From Euborellia annulipes (Eukaryota; Arthropoda; Insecta; Dermaptera; Anisolabididae): 64,000 nt of DNA. The notes below the pieces were generated by a model. That model had not been told where the DNA came from. It was given only the letters and a program-made list of their open reading frames with translations, and did not search any database. The position numbers were made by a program, and so were the translations under genes. The DNA lies in NCBI GenBank assembly GCA_023213315.1, contig JAKCPI010026210.1:61904-125903 (forward strand), read 5' to 3'. Below, piece after piece: positions 33,182-43,829 of this stretch (positions are counted from its first letter, which is position 1; each line of letters opens with the position of its first letter).

Positions 33182-33743
33182 AACAGATATTTTTAATCTC
33201 GACCTTTAATAATCACAGTGAAATATTTTAATTTTCGGAGATCTATAAACTAAAACAAATACGCATCTGGTGGAAGGGATATTTGACTTTCTCTCTGTTT
33301 ATGTTTTGTATAATGGTTGAAATTAAGAGGTCTCTAAATGCTCAAAATATATTCATAAATGAGAGTTTTGGTCTCTCTGTTTAAAACCTCATCTCTGCTA
33401 CTTTGTAAATTTCAATGGCGTGTCCATTTATAGTTGCAAATATAGAAGAATTTATAAACAAAAAAAAAAAAAAAAAAAAAAATTCCAGTACGTACAGACA
33501 GACAGTCGAGGAATTTGATCTTATTTTAAAAGAATAAAATATTTCATGACGATAAATTATATAAGATAGAATAAGACGTTTATTTATTGTTAAAGAGATA
33601 ATTCCCCGGACATTTGATGCAGGTATTATCTATCTTATTCCAACTCATCAGTTAGGGAAAAAAATGCTTGAACTTTTTTTTTAAAGTACTGATGGCCATT
33701 TAATAATAAATAAAAAAAAGTAAAAATTTATTTAATTTTCTCG
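33182..33743. other. AT-rich stretch with poly-A
   Basis: No recognised gene. A 22-nt A-run lies near 33461-33482, perhaps a retrotransposon tail. Confidence 0.4.
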
Positions 33744-33759
33744 GCTGTGGTTGACAGGC

Positions 33760-33835
33760 AGAAATAGTTTATACATCAATTGAAACTCAAATATACGACG
33801 TTTCGGACTAAATTTATTGAACAGTCATCAGGTGC
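33760..33835 (-). ncRNA. Hammerhead-like motif, isolated
   Basis: Reverse complement: CACCTGATGACTGTTCAATA, then AGTCCGAAACGTCGTATATT. Heptamer and GAAACGTC are intact; helix II is weak. No partner arm is seen. Confidence 0.45.
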
Positions 33836-33925
33836 TAGGGCTACATTATATTTTCATTTATAATTCATATTCTTAAAAAATTAAATTTATTTATTAATGA
33901 ATAGTGAATAAATCTATCTAATATA

Positions 33926-34200
33926 GATAGTGAATAAAAAACAACAGAATGTAGAAAATATCTTTAATTTATTCTTCGGGCTGTCGATTTCGTCCAAAGG
34001 ACATCATCAGGCCAGCTGGAAATAGAGAATTTATAATTTGACAATATATCGATACTTAAAAGAAAATCTTAACTTTGCGTATCGATATATTGTCAAATTA
34101 TAAATTCTCTATTTCCAGCTGGCCTGATGATGTCCTTTGGACGAAATCGATAGCCCAAAAGATATTTTCTACATTCTGTTGTTTTTTATTCACTATTCAT
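33926..34200. mobile_element. Penelope-like palindrome P6
   Basis: Arms of about 125 bp (33926-34053, 34078-34200) are inverted copies; the left arm has an extra AATTTATTCT. The loop is only about 25 bp. Both arms carry the hammerhead-like core in opposite orientations. Confidence 0.75.
34116..34160 (+). ncRNA. Hammerhead-like ribozyme motif of P6
   Basis: Helix I GGC/GCC, CTGATGA, spacer T, helix II GTCC-TTT-GGAC (4 bp, 3-nt loop), GAA, helix III ATC/GAT, then A at the cleavage position. All three helices differ in sequence from P4 and P10 yet still pair. That compensatory change supports a selected RNA fold. Adenine at position 17 is tolerated in natural hammerheads. Activity not shown. 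Confidence 0.65.
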
Positions 34201-34297
34201 CACTTGACACAACAGACAAATGGAATATTACATCAAACAATTATTTATTATTGATAAATAATACGAAATTTTTTTTTATAAATTTAACTTTGAATTG

Positions 34298-34495
34298 CCC
34301 AGGCAGTCCGATGATTTTATTTAAGCCAATTGGATACCAAATGGCTTAAATAAGAATGCCTGGACCCTAAATAATATATATTCATAACGGTTATCGTCAA
34401 AAGTCTTAAATGGCCTAAGTTGCCGAAAAGACTGTATGAATGTGTGTGTGAATGAGAAAAAAGTGTGAGTGTTTAAAAAAAAAAAAAAAAAAAAA
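34298..34495 (+). mobile_element. SINE-1 copy, 5'-truncated
   Basis: Starts inside the body (CCAGGCAGTCCGATGATTTT), then GCCGAAAAGACTGTATG, and ends in a long A-run. Perfect 12-bp duplication AACTTTGAATTG (34286-34297, 34496-34507). 5' truncation with an A-tail is typical of target-primed insertion. Confidence 0.9.
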
Positions 34496-34507
34496 AACTT
34501 TGAATTG

Positions 34508-35719
34508 AACGATGCTATGTATGAAGAAACCAAGAGCCATTAAGATAAATCTGAGATAAAGGGCAATTTATTTGCACAATTGTAAACAGAACCAATGGTA
34601 ACGAATTTTTTTCTTGTTTTATATAAAAAAAAAAAAATGCACAGAGTAATAATGTTGTTATTTAAATAAAGCGGTAGATTTTTTTCCCTACAAGATGGCG
34701 GACTTATCTCTATTTTGATCATAATGGCGCTTGGTTCCTTCGATGCATAACTTCGTCCACTTGTGATTACACACAGGATCTTCCCGCATGTGGAATACAC
34801 ATAAATTACTCGACTGTTCAGAGAGCATTGTCCCCCCCCCCCCCTATTCTGAAACATTAACCATATCATCAAAAATTTCTTCCCCGTTTAATCTTTTTTA
34901 AAATAAATTTCCATTTTTTAACCTGTTTCTTTAATTAACTGTCTGAACTAACATTTTTGACGGATCCATAATTTTATGGTGTCTTCATATTTTTCTCTAT
35001 TAGAACCTCATTTAGTTGATTCTTATTCCAGGGGAGGGGGAAGGCCTTCTCGCGAATGTCTATAGGCTATCTACTATTTCCAATTTAATTCATCTTAACT
35101 ACTGAAAATTTCATTTTTTTTTTTTACAACCAACAGATGATTATCTTTGATAATTTGTTAAAGATAAATCATGAAAATGTTTACAAATACTTTAATTATC
35201 TTCTTTCATTACGTAAAATGCTTTAATTTATTTTAACTTTAGTTTAAAAAAAAAAAAATTAAATCTCATTATAAGTATTACGCACGATGTTAATAATAAG
35301 ACTAAAAAGATAAATTGTGCTGAGAAAGTTGTTCTAAGAATGGCGACATTCAATCCTATAATAATTTCAAATGTATGGTTGGTGGGTGGAAAGGAAATCT
35401 CGTTAAAAACAAACAGGAAGCAGGTGGATAGATGAATTATCATCATCAGCTTAAACAGTGGTAGTTTATGTATAAGACATTAAATAAAAATGGGCCTCTT
35501 TGTTTGGTTTTTCAATCGACCCATTTATTAGTTAATGAATTGAGGTTAGAAACTTTGACTTCTTTTGTGTTGAATATCTTCTTTACTGGTGCATCAAATA
35601 GTTTCTTTCTTTTTTGGAAAGTTTTTTTTAAATGCTTTTTAATTATTATACGAGTTGATTGTTCCAATGGTCAGATATTATAGGAATTATTGATAGCGTT
35701 GTTTTAAGCTCTTAAATAA
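34508..35719. other. Mostly unique sequence
   Basis: No element boundaries recognised. 34680-34830 is GC-richer. The minus-strand open frame at 34540-34872 shows no recognisable domain. 35340-35440 is also slightly GC-richer. Confidence 0.4.
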
Positions 35720-35935
35720 AAAAAAATACTTGATTTCGGGTTATTTGTTTAAGATACAACTTTTCGGCTACTTATTCTGAGGTATAAATTCAGATACAAT
35801 CACAAAGCATCTTACATGACGCTTTCTGTTATTATACCTGAAGAAGGCCATAAATTGAGTGACCGAAACGTTGTATCTTATTAAAATAACAGTTTATTCT
35901 AAATCAAGAACTTTTATTTAACATTAACTTGTGTG
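35720..35935. mobile_element. Penelope-like palindrome P7
   Basis: Left arm TACTTGATTTCGGG...AAGATACAACTTTTCGG pairs with right arm CCGAAACGTTGTATCTTA...AAATCAAGAACTTTTA. The right arm holds CCTGAAGAAGGCC...GTGACCGAAACGTTGTATC: heptamer CTGAAGA, partial helix II, helix III AC/GT, cleavage T, and helix I ATAC/GTAT. Confidence 0.65.
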
Positions 35936-36086
35936 AAAACTGCAACTCCCAAATTATCTAATGTTCGTTTATTTTGGATAATATTTAGAGGTATTGAAAT
36001 CCTAAATCTGCCTTTGCTATTTCAATTTGTAGAGATTTCGAGTAAACCGGTTAATTTTGTTTAAAAATATAACTTAATAGGATATA

Positions 36087-36240
36087 CATTCAGGTATGAT
36101 ACACAAGGTTTTTTTGTTTCAATGATTTATTTATTTAACATTAACACTTTATACGTATTTCGACACCATATGTGTCATCATTGGAAGTGAATTACATACT
36201 AAATGGGAAAAACCTTGTGTATCATACCTGAATTTAATTC
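36087..36240. mobile_element. Foldback with hammerhead-like core
   Basis: Arms CATTCAGGTATGATACACAA and TTGTGTATCATACCTGAAT flank a loop with ATTTCGACACCATATGTGTC. The reverse complement has a GACAC...GTGTC hairpin followed by GAAATACG. Probably a divergent Penelope terminal repeat. Confidence 0.5.
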
Positions 36241-36289
36241 TCCTATTAAATCATAATGTTTTAACTAGAGCCAACGGTTACCAGTTTAA

Positions 36290-36500
36290 AATAAATTAAA
36301 AATATAACGTTTCGGTCACTCAATCTGATGTATAAATTCATGTATAAATTCAGATATGATCCCAAAGTGTCTTACATCAAGTCATTTACAGGGATTATTT
36401 CTGATTTATTCTTAAAGAAGATCATAAAATGACTGACCGAAACGTTGTATCTTATACAGATAATCTATGATTTATCCATAATCAAGAATTTTTGTTTATT
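36290..36500. mobile_element. Penelope-like palindrome P8, related to P7
   Basis: ATATAACGTTTCGGTCACTC at the left and GACTGACCGAAACGTTGTATC at the right are inverted copies close to P7. ATAATCAAGAATTTTTG repeats the P7 outer arm. Core heptamer decayed. Confidence 0.55.
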
Positions 36501-36621
36501 TAACAATAACAAGTGTGAATGAAAGCTTCAACTCTTGTTTGTTTTGAAAGATTTTTTGAGAAATTGAAATCTTAAATAAATCATCTGCGTTTGCTATTTC
36601 AATTTTTAAGAAGATAGAAAT

Positions 36622-37000
36622 TTGTATAGGCGTCAAGGCCAAAAAATACATTTTTTTTCCCCTTTTCGGCTACTAAGACCATTTAGGGCCGGCTTACTTT
36701 CGGCCGGCCGAAACCTGAATGATTTTACGGGCGGGAAAAAATATTTTCTGAAGGGCGGAAAACTTTGGTTCCACAAAAAGGGAAAATGTTCCGCGGGGTG
36801 GCAAAATTTAGTTTCTTTAAAAAAAATTTTCCGCAGAAAAATTTTTGAGTCAAGCCCCCCCCCCCCCCCCGCCCGAAGAAAATTCTATATACGCCCCTGA
36901 TAGGAAATACAAGTTTCGGTTTCGGCCAAAACTGAGATTGAGGCCGAAATTCGGTTTCAGTTTCGGCTAAAAATCTTGTTTCGGTCGGACCCTAATGTAA
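36622..37000. mobile_element. Degenerate hAT-like MITE mosaic
   Basis: TATATACGCCCCTG at 36886-36899 resembles a hAT right terminus. Interior blocks (GAAGGGCGGAAAACTTTGG, GTTCCGCGGGGTGG) match the 17668 and 15359 elements. From 36901, AGGAAATACAAGTTTCGG to TTTCGGTCGGACCCTA matches the right end of the 46719-47134 element. Apparently one MITE inside another. The open frame at 36622-36900 just follows these blocks. Confidence 0.6.
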
Positions 37001-37849
37001 ACTTATAGAGTTTTTGAGTCACCTCAATTTTTACTAATTATTTTTTTTAATATAACTTTCTTTACCTTACGCTACGAAGAGTCTGAATAAATAATTTCTA
37101 TTTTTTTTATCATCAATATTCAACCATTTCTATGAAACTAAAAATTATTTCAAATTAATGAGATGCCGGAAACTCTTTTCAAAGTGTGATATACCCCCTT
37201 CCCCCATTCAAACAAAATCTAATTTCTAGCTATGAACATTTCTCTCTCGTAAAAATAATAATAATGCATAGGATTTTTTTTATGTAGACACAATGAAGTG
37301 AAACCTTTAACTTAAAATGTAAAGAGCTTTAGTTTGCTCGAAATAGGAAAAGAGAGAGAGGAAAAAAAAGTAAAACCAAGATAAACAAAATAAAGAAGTT
37401 GAAGCGACCGAGCTTTGAAATGGGAATTTGTCCGAAGAGATGGAGAGAAAACGGAACAAAAAAAAAAAAAGAAATAAATCGAATATAGAATAAAAAAAAA
37501 AAGGAAAGTTGGTTGAACGATTGTTGAGTTTTCAGAAAAGTCTCTCTGTCTGTGTGTGGAAAAATGTTAACACCATGAAAATTTCGATTTTCAGCTATTA
37601 TTATTTGAAGAGGTGTGAGAGTGTTTGTGTATGTAGGCTAACAAAAAAAAAAGACTTGTAAATTTTTATTTAACTACCGAAGGAGAGGAAAAAAAGAAAG
37701 AAAAAGGAATAGTAGTTACACTCATTGAGCTATTGAATTGAAATTGAGTTTTACCTTTTGAAATTTTTATAATACAAAATGACGACTTACTAGGTATGTT
37801 TGTTTTTAATTTGAAATTCCTACCAGGATCTCAGTTTGTTTAACTTAGG
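37001..37849. other. A-rich stretch, no gene seen
   Basis: Purine-rich A/G tracts from 37330 to 37700. No element or exon recognised. Confidence 0.45.
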
Positions 37850-38560
37850 GTACTTTCATGCACGAAGACACAGTACTCAAACCCAACCTGCCTCTGGCCG
37901 TAGTCATCTATCAGAATTTCGTGAAGTTATATCACTTCCTATCTTTAACTCCTCCTACGTGCATTCCTATTTTCTAATTCCACACGCTTCCTTTTATTTA
38001 TTCTAGAGAGGATGTCCTAGTTTGGGTAGGAAACTCCCTCAGTACCTGCGTGTAGCCTACTCCTTTCAAAGAATGATAGGGAATCTTCTTTACGTCCCTT
38101 CCAGAGGAGAGTATGTCACTGCAACTCCCGTAGAGTTGCCTGGCGGCTGTGGTGAGATCCAATATTCCAATTCAGGGACTGCTTGAGGATTTGTTTGCAT
38201 TAAATAAATATTTTGGAACCAACTTCTTTAACGCGTTATACGCAGGGTGAATTGGGAGAAAATGTAACGAAACAAAAACGCGTTCCTAACAAAAATGCAA
38301 TCCCAGCGCCCGAGAGAAAGCGGAGGAAGTCGAGATTAGCCGAAGTCTTATCGAGGCCACGCCCACCTTCTCCTTCTCTTTATATCCTTCTATCTACGCC
38401 GAAGGCGAGCAAGAAGTTCCACCGGGCGCAGCTCCCTGCCTAGATGAAGGCGGACTTTCCGTCTATTTAAATAATATTCATATTAAATTAGATTCTTAGT
38501 TAAGAAAAGGCGTGAGGAACTTCTGCGACCCCACAAGTTTGCTTTTTATTTAATGAAAAA
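37850..38560. other. GC-richer island, possible old retroelement
   Basis: Base composition rises clearly here. Plus-strand frame 38213-38440 (basic, ERKRRKSRLAEVLSRPRPP) and a minus-strand open stretch of about 56 codons (about 38180-38005, containing SSGRDVKKIPYHSLKGVGY) lie back to back. Neither has a recognised domain or strong splice borders. An LTR or gag-like remnant, or a diverged gene fragment, are both possible. Confidence 0.3.
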
Positions 38561-38562
38561 AT

Positions 38563-38640
38563 CCTGCACGACCAGGATGCGAACACGGATCTTCTTTGTA
38601 GAAGCCGATACCTAGCCCGTGAGCCCTCTTTCGATAATAA
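38563..38640 (-). mobile_element. tRNA-like sequence (SINE-4 or pseudo-tRNA)
   Basis: Minus strand: GCTCACGGGCTAGGTATCGG (A-box region), a CTTCT/AGAAG stem in the anticodon position, GTGTTCGCATCC (B-box-like), ending in a T-run. Acceptor pairing is poor, so it is not called a functional tRNA. Confidence 0.45.
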
Positions 38641-38708
38641 TAGAATTGTAGGGGTCGGCTGCAGACAATGCCAACCCACAATTATGAAGAACCCGACTTT
38701 TCAGCACC

Positions 38709-38783
38709 ATCAATTGAGCAAATGTCTGTACTTGTACAATTTGTTTCTCAACCTGATATTGCCATTAGAGTTCTCTGACAGTA
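38709..38783 (+). repeat. Copy of a short interspersed repeat (pair with 20676)
   Basis: CATCAATTGAGCAAATGTCT to TTGCCATTAGAGTTCTCTGA, the same order as the minus-strand copy at 20676-20752. Upstream GTAGGGGTCGGCTG also matches the other copy's flank (GTAGGAGTCGGCCG), so the repeat is longer, with internal indels. Confidence 0.5.
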
Positions 38784-38789
38784 GCAAAC

Positions 38790-39509
38790 AAACAAGCTTC
38801 CCATTGGTGTTTTGTTTGTCTTCAAAGTTTAAAATTGAAATATTTCAGAACTATATATTTAAAGGTTATCACTATCTGCGCCTGACTCTTTCAATTGATT
38901 TCCATAGAAAACAATTATTGAAAATTCCGGAAGCAAGTTCCTTTGTATAAAGCAATTAAATAGTGTAGGCCTATATCGTAATTTAGCGTATTATTTTTTA
39001 TGATTGGAGTTCATTGGATTGTAATTTTCCAATTGGAACCGAAAGTGATGAGAAGAAGGAAAAAGGAAGGAAGGAAGGAAACGCCATTCAAGAAGTATGG
39101 ATCCAATCTCTTTTTTTTTTCTCCTTCATCTGCCCCAAATGCAGTCAGAGAGACTGTCACCCTCGAATAGGACTCATAAGTCAGGAAAAGCGGTCTCGAA
39201 TCGAATATATCAACCCTCTCTCTCTCTCTCTCTCTCCTATCTTCTTCTATATGTTTATTTACTAACCTTTCTGAACGGACACTTTCTTTATTAAAAATAC
39301 TTTTTTAAAATGTCAGACGCTGATCCTAGCAAAAAATATCAATTGTCTTGACTGGATATTCTTTTTGATTTATATATAATAGTAATAATTCATCTTAAAC
39401 CCTCGAATTTCTAGAATTTTTTAATAGCATTTATCCCCAAAAAAGTTTAATCCTGAATTACTAAAACAAAAATGCAAAATTATTTTCTATAATTAATTAT
39501 ACAGTATAT
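38790..39509. other. Unique sequence, no gene seen
   Basis: Holds GGAA repeats near 39060-39080 and a CT microsatellite at 39214-39236. Open frames across it have no domain. Confidence 0.4.
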
Positions 39510-39640
39510 GAGGAAACGATTAGCCATGGGGATCAGCTAAGCTTATAATCCTGAGATGAAGACAGCTCGAGTTCAAATCCACCTTATGGCAAAAAATTAT
39601 CCAACTCTATTTGAGATGACCTCCTGGGAAAGGAAACGGG
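39510..39640 (+). mobile_element. Possible tRNA-like SINE
   Basis: GATTAGCCATGGGGATCAGC (A-box-like) and CGAGTTCAAATCC (B-box-like) about 40 nt apart, followed by GGGAAAGGAAACGGGAACCC. Single copy in the window. Confidence 0.3.
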
Positions 39641-39724
39641 AACCCACCTCATTATTATTCTCATGAAAGTTACTTCTCAATTGAAGAGAGAGCTTAAAGA
39701 ATAATAAAATCGGGAATGACTTCC

Positions 39725-40030
39725 CAAAACTTAATTGTATCTTTTGGAATTACGTCTGTATGTGTGTGTGAACACGATTGCTTAAAAACGTAAGCAGCCA
39801 GATCGATGAAATTTGCTATATACTCCTTACACTAAAATTGTAGATTTCTTAAAAACTCACCAGGACTGTAGTAATTGATGGATTAGGGATAGGTCCAATC
39901 AGCCCAATGTGTATAAGAGATGTAGATTTCTATCAACTTTTGGAGTAAATACGTCACTTGGAAGTAGTACCTAATAAGTTTTTTCAAAAATTTTGAAATT
40001 TTCTATTTTTTTTTGCAACATATTAATTTA
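39725..40030 (+). mobile_element. HPE-related family C fragment
   Basis: GAATTACGTCTGTATGTGTG, then AACACGATTGCTTAAAAACG, ACTCCTTACACTAAAATTGT, GAGTAAATACGTCACTTGG. The same order occurs at 50990-51170 (+) and inverted at 51310-51540. Layout (TG tract, then body) mirrors HPE with different sequence. Confidence 0.6.
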
Positions 40031-40040
40031 CTCTTATTTT

Positions 40041-40736
40041 AAAAATCTGGTGTGACTGGCGCACAGCACACAACTTTCTCTTACCTTCGGTAATCGAAAG
40101 TTGTGTACTGTGCTTGTCACACCAGATTTTTTGTGTCGACATAGATTTAGTTCCCGGCAGTAAGGAATATTTGAATTCAGATGTAAAATTTATAAGTATG
40201 GGAAAATATTTATATTTTGTAACCATGGCAACCATTTCTCCTATCTTTCCTATGAAACACAAGAGTAAAGTGTGCTTCAAACAATTTTGAGGGCAAAACG
40301 AGAATATACATTTGAAAGAGCATCTAAAAAATAATTGATTTTTGAATTTTAATCAAAATCGTTAGAGCGAATTTTGAGAAAATCGAAAAAAACTGAAAAA
40401 GTACATCAGTAAAGTACTAGTACTCTTTGGCCGATTTTGATTAAAAGCTTATTTTTCCGGTCCCGGGGGGTGTTTAACTTAAATATAAAATTTCAACCTC
40501 CTAGCTCAATTCCTTCATGCTTAAAATTGAACACACACACACACACCCACCCACACACACACCCACCCACACACACACACACAGACAGACCATGTCGCGA
40601 AAACCACTTTTTTGGATTCAGGGGACCTCAAAACGTGAAGATCCATCAAAATCTCGACATCGAATTTTTGACATGAATCCAATACTTTCTCTCTATATAT
40701 ATATTACATATATACATAGGTAAGAGAAAGTAAAAA
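40041..40736 (-). mobile_element. HPE element, full length
   Basis: Complete reverse copy with an intact right hairpin (40041-40130), core palindrome at 40415, an ACACCC-rich microsatellite and the left hairpin ending AGGTAAGAGAAAGTA. Closely similar to 15665-16350 and 20945-21630. Confidence 0.88.
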
Positions 40737-40854
40737 AGGTTTTTTTCTTTGACATTTGTTCGAAAACTGAATAGTTTTTGAAATAATCAACGAAGAAAAA
40801 AGAAAAATTAGTATTAGTATACAATATACCTCGACTTAACTAGTCTTGGATATA

Positions 40855-41070
40855 TTTAACAAGACTGTATGTTTTTTGTTGGTGAGGTGGTGGCCAAGCG
40901 CCCCATAGCCCCCGGGAATCGAACCCAGGATCACCAGCCTTTCCAGGGCAAGGGGAAATGAGTTTTTGTTGGTGTAGGAGCCCCGGAAAGGCTTTGTTTT
41001 GGTTTTGTTTTCCCGGCGCTTGTCCTATCCAACAAAAAACACACAGTCTTGTTAAATAATATACTTTGGA
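40855..41070. repeat. Inverted pair of SINE-2 fragments
   Basis: TTAACAAGACTGTATGTTTT at the left and AAAACACACAGTCTTGTTAA at the right are inverted. Between them AGCCCCCGGGAATCGAACCC is the inverse of the SINE-2 B box, and GGAAAGGC/GCCTTTCC blocks face each other. Either foldback insertion or two opposed copies. Confidence 0.5.
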
Positions 41071-41172
41071 TATAAGATTCTCGGAATTGTGAGAACGCTC
41101 TGATTTTTTGTCTTTTTCTAGTTAAAAATATTATTATAATCTTCTATAACTCCTCTACATTAACTACCAAGT

Positions 41173-41275
41173 AGCCCTTGGACTTGGTGTTGCCGAAAAG
41201 ACTGTGAGAGTGTGAGTGTAAAATGAGAAAAAAGTGTTAAAAAAGAGACTACTAAATAAAAAAAAACAAAAAACT
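41173..41275 (+). mobile_element. SINE-1 copy with internal deletion
   Basis: Head CCCTTGGACTTGGTGT is joined directly to the tail GCCGAAAAGACTGTGAGAG, with an A-rich end. The body is missing. Confidence 0.6.
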
Positions 41276-41614
41276 AACTTTGATTGAAATTTGACTTTAA
41301 ATATTTTCTTTTGATTATTTTCAAAATAGTTAAAAAAAAAAAGAGAACAAACAAATACCAGATCCCATGATCAAAATATATTCACTCCTTCTGTTAGTTT
41401 ATTTTTATTTTTAAACAAGGTGAAAAACAAGATTAGAAAATAAATATTTTGATAGGATAGACAGATAGACGGACGTCTGTCTGATGATAAATGAGAGAAG
41501 TAAACATGAGGTGAGGGAAAAGGGGGATGCGTGGGAGGAAGAGGAAGACAAGAGGTGCTGCTGGTCTATCCATTCAGTATTGTATTTAGTAATGGATTTG
41601 TTTGTTTGTTTCAG
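41276..41614. other. Intron preceding the signal-peptide exon
   Basis: AT- then GA-rich sequence ending in a T-rich tract and acceptor GTTTGTTTGTTTCAG (AG at 41613-41614). No exon seen. Confidence 0.4.
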
Positions 41615-41615
41615 G

Positions 41616-41745
41616 ATGAAGTGGCTGGCTGTGATCGCTCTCTGCCTTTTGGGGATGATTGTCCTCTCCAGGGCTGAAGGTGAACTTTGGGAAGAAGACG
41701 ACCACGAAGTACTCATTCGAAGTGAACGTGGAGCTAAAAACAGAG
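41616..41745 (+). CDS. Signal-peptide first coding exon of a secreted protein
   Basis: The exon starts after a T-rich acceptor (exon base 41615) and ends at donor AGAG|GTGAGC (GT at 41746). The ATG at 41616 is the first codon; the longer upstream frame crosses the acceptor and is not used. It encodes 43 residues plus one base (phase 1). Residues 1-19 are a classic signal peptide (MKWLAVIALCLLGMIVLS) with likely cleavage near Ala20-Glu21 or Gly22, followed by an acidic then basic stretch (EEDDHEVLIRSERGAKNR). A phase-1 junction just after a signal peptide is common in secreted modular proteins. The mature protein is outside recognisable sequence, since no further exon is found, so function is unknown. 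Base composition (about 52% GC) contrasts with its surroundings. Confidence 0.7.
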
Positions 41746-42289
41746 GTGAGCACTCTACTCGACGATTACTAATTACTATAAATTAATAATCAGTTGTTTT
41801 ATTGTGTCCTCAATTATTTAACAGTTTACCAAGTCGCTTTAAGTTGGGTGAAATTTTGTTTAATGAATTCCTTCTATAAAAATGTTGTTTTTTTTTTTAG
41901 TAATTAAATTTATTATTTATTCTAAGCTCAGGGGCCCACCTCTTGTGGGTACGTGGATGGCGACCACGAGTTGCCCTAGCTGAGACTGGCAGTACTTTTG
42001 ATCTTTGCAAGTCAGTCTCTTTCCTATTTTAAAAATTGTTTGCTTGAAATAAAATCCAAACAATTGAAAAAGAATCTGAATGGCCTCAAATGCCAAACAG
42101 ACTAAAAAATTTAAAAGAAAAATGTTAATAGGCCTATATAAAATATTTCGAGACCTTTATAAAAGAATAATAAAAAAAATATATTTGAAAATTTGAAAAA
42201 ATAAAACCCTTATTTGGTGTATTAATTTCATAATTTAATAATAAGCTAAAAAATTAGGTGTTAGCTGTGTCTTCTACACAGCCGGTGGC
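41746..42289. other. Intron sequence with a shared repeat
   Basis: AT-rich. Contains the repeat copy at 41932-42010 (GGGTACGTGGATGGCGACC, matching 30095). No downstream exon is recognised. Confidence 0.4.
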
Positions 42290-43204
42290 TTTTTAACGTG
42301 ACAACGTCTTTTGCTTGATTTCAAAAAAAAAAATTTTTCTCTTACCTATATTGAAATATAAAGAGAGAAAGTATTGTTTTTATTTTTTTTTTACTAGTAG
42401 TTTGTTTTCATAAATAAACATGTTCAAACATTTTCATTGAAACAATATATGACAGGTGTGGCCAAACTTTTATCCATTAAGGGCGACATATGCTTAAAAA
42501 ATGAGGTTTTTCGAGAAAAAAACCAATTTTGAAGTTAATTACTCGGGATTTTTTTATTTATTCTATTAGAGGTTTTCTTTCTGCACCAAATGACATCTCA
42601 TTTAGTCTGATCTGATTAGCCGTTCGGAATCTACAGGGGTTTAAATTTTCGAAAAACGAAATCCCGCCGAGTGCTCTCATGCGGTAAAATGACCTTATAT
42701 CAAAAAAAAGAAAAAAAGCCCTGGGGGTATTGAACCACTCTTTCTAAAACTATATTTAGATTTAATGTAGCTTTTATGGTCAAGTCGCTATGCGTTGCAC
42801 TATTAGAGCTATTTTTCGATATTTTTTTGCCTAAAAAATGAGGTTTTTCGAGAAAAAAACCAATTTTGGAGTTAATTACTCGGGATCTTTTTACTTATTC
42901 TATTAGAGGTTTTCTTTCTGCATCAAATGACATCCCATTTAGTCTGATCTGATTAGCCGTTCAGAATCTACAGGGGTTTAAACTTTCAAATTTTAATTTA
43001 CCGCAGCGCGGTAAAATAAAATGATAGGAAAAAAAATAAATAATGAAATCTTTAGCTGAAAACTCATTCTTTCTAACCGTATATTTCTCATAATTATACC
43101 TCTTAAGACAGAGGAGTTATTCAAGCCAATAAACTTTTTCGTGCATGCCCCTCTAACATGCCACTATAGACACATGATTTGTAAGACGTTGTCACGTCAA
43201 AATA
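42290..43204. mobile_element. TIR element with ACGTGACAACGTCTT ends
   Basis: Left TTTTTAACGTGACAACGTC and right GACGTTGTCACGTCAAAA are inverted repeats (about 20 of 21 positions). Inside, about 157 bp is directly duplicated (42495-42652 and 42832-42988), starting AAATGAGGTTTTTCGAG, 337 bp apart. A/T-rich with no transposase. The flanks give no clear duplication. Confidence 0.65.
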
Positions 43205-43646
43205 ATTTCAACTCTTGGAGGTTGGTGGATGTTCATTATTTGAATGGTCATGATTTCTATAAATAATATGGGGTATTTAAGTAACTAAAATTTGAACGGA
43301 GACTAAATGAATTTAGATGCCGAAAAAAATTTAATAGAAAAAAAAATAATAGCAAGTGGCAGCATCACATTTTTTCATTTTTGAAAATTAACATGATTTC
43401 TGACTCCTTTTAATAATAAATAATAAAATTTAGAGAAGGGGATCAGTGTAAAATACTCTTCTTGAGAAAGAAATATCTCTCATAAAAAAATAAAATTTCA
43501 TAATTACTAGTAAAAAACACAAATATAAAATTTGAATCAATGCGAGAATAGAAGAAACTTTAAAACGTGTATTTCTCTTGAAAATTTATTTTATCCGTGC
43601 GCGAAAATTTTTATTATTTTATTATTATATATAAATACAAAAAAAA
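43205..43646. other. AT-rich stretch, no feature seen
   Basis: No repeat or exon recognised before the HPE at 43647. Confidence 0.5.
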
Positions 43647-43829
43647 AAAAATCTGGTGTGACTGGCGCACAGCACACAACTTTCTCTTACCTTCGGTAAT
43701 CAAAAGTTGTGTTCTGTGCTTGTCACACCAGATTTTTTGTGTCGACATGTATTTAGTTCCCGACAGTACGGAACATATGAATTCAGATGTAAAATTTATA
43801 AGTATGGGAAAATATTTATATTTTGTTAG

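Noticed and set aside
34540..34872. Minus-strand frame in a GC-richer patch as a possible gene
   Set aside because: No domain, no splice borders, and a G-homopolymer at its start; kept only as a note on the stretch.
36622..36900. Open frame of 92 residues with proline run
   Set aside because: Made of degenerate MITE blocks and a C-homopolymer.
40530..40582. Possible CRISPR-like or minisatellite array of ACACCC units
   Set aside because: It is the microsatellite inside an HPE copy; no spacer structure and a eukaryotic context.
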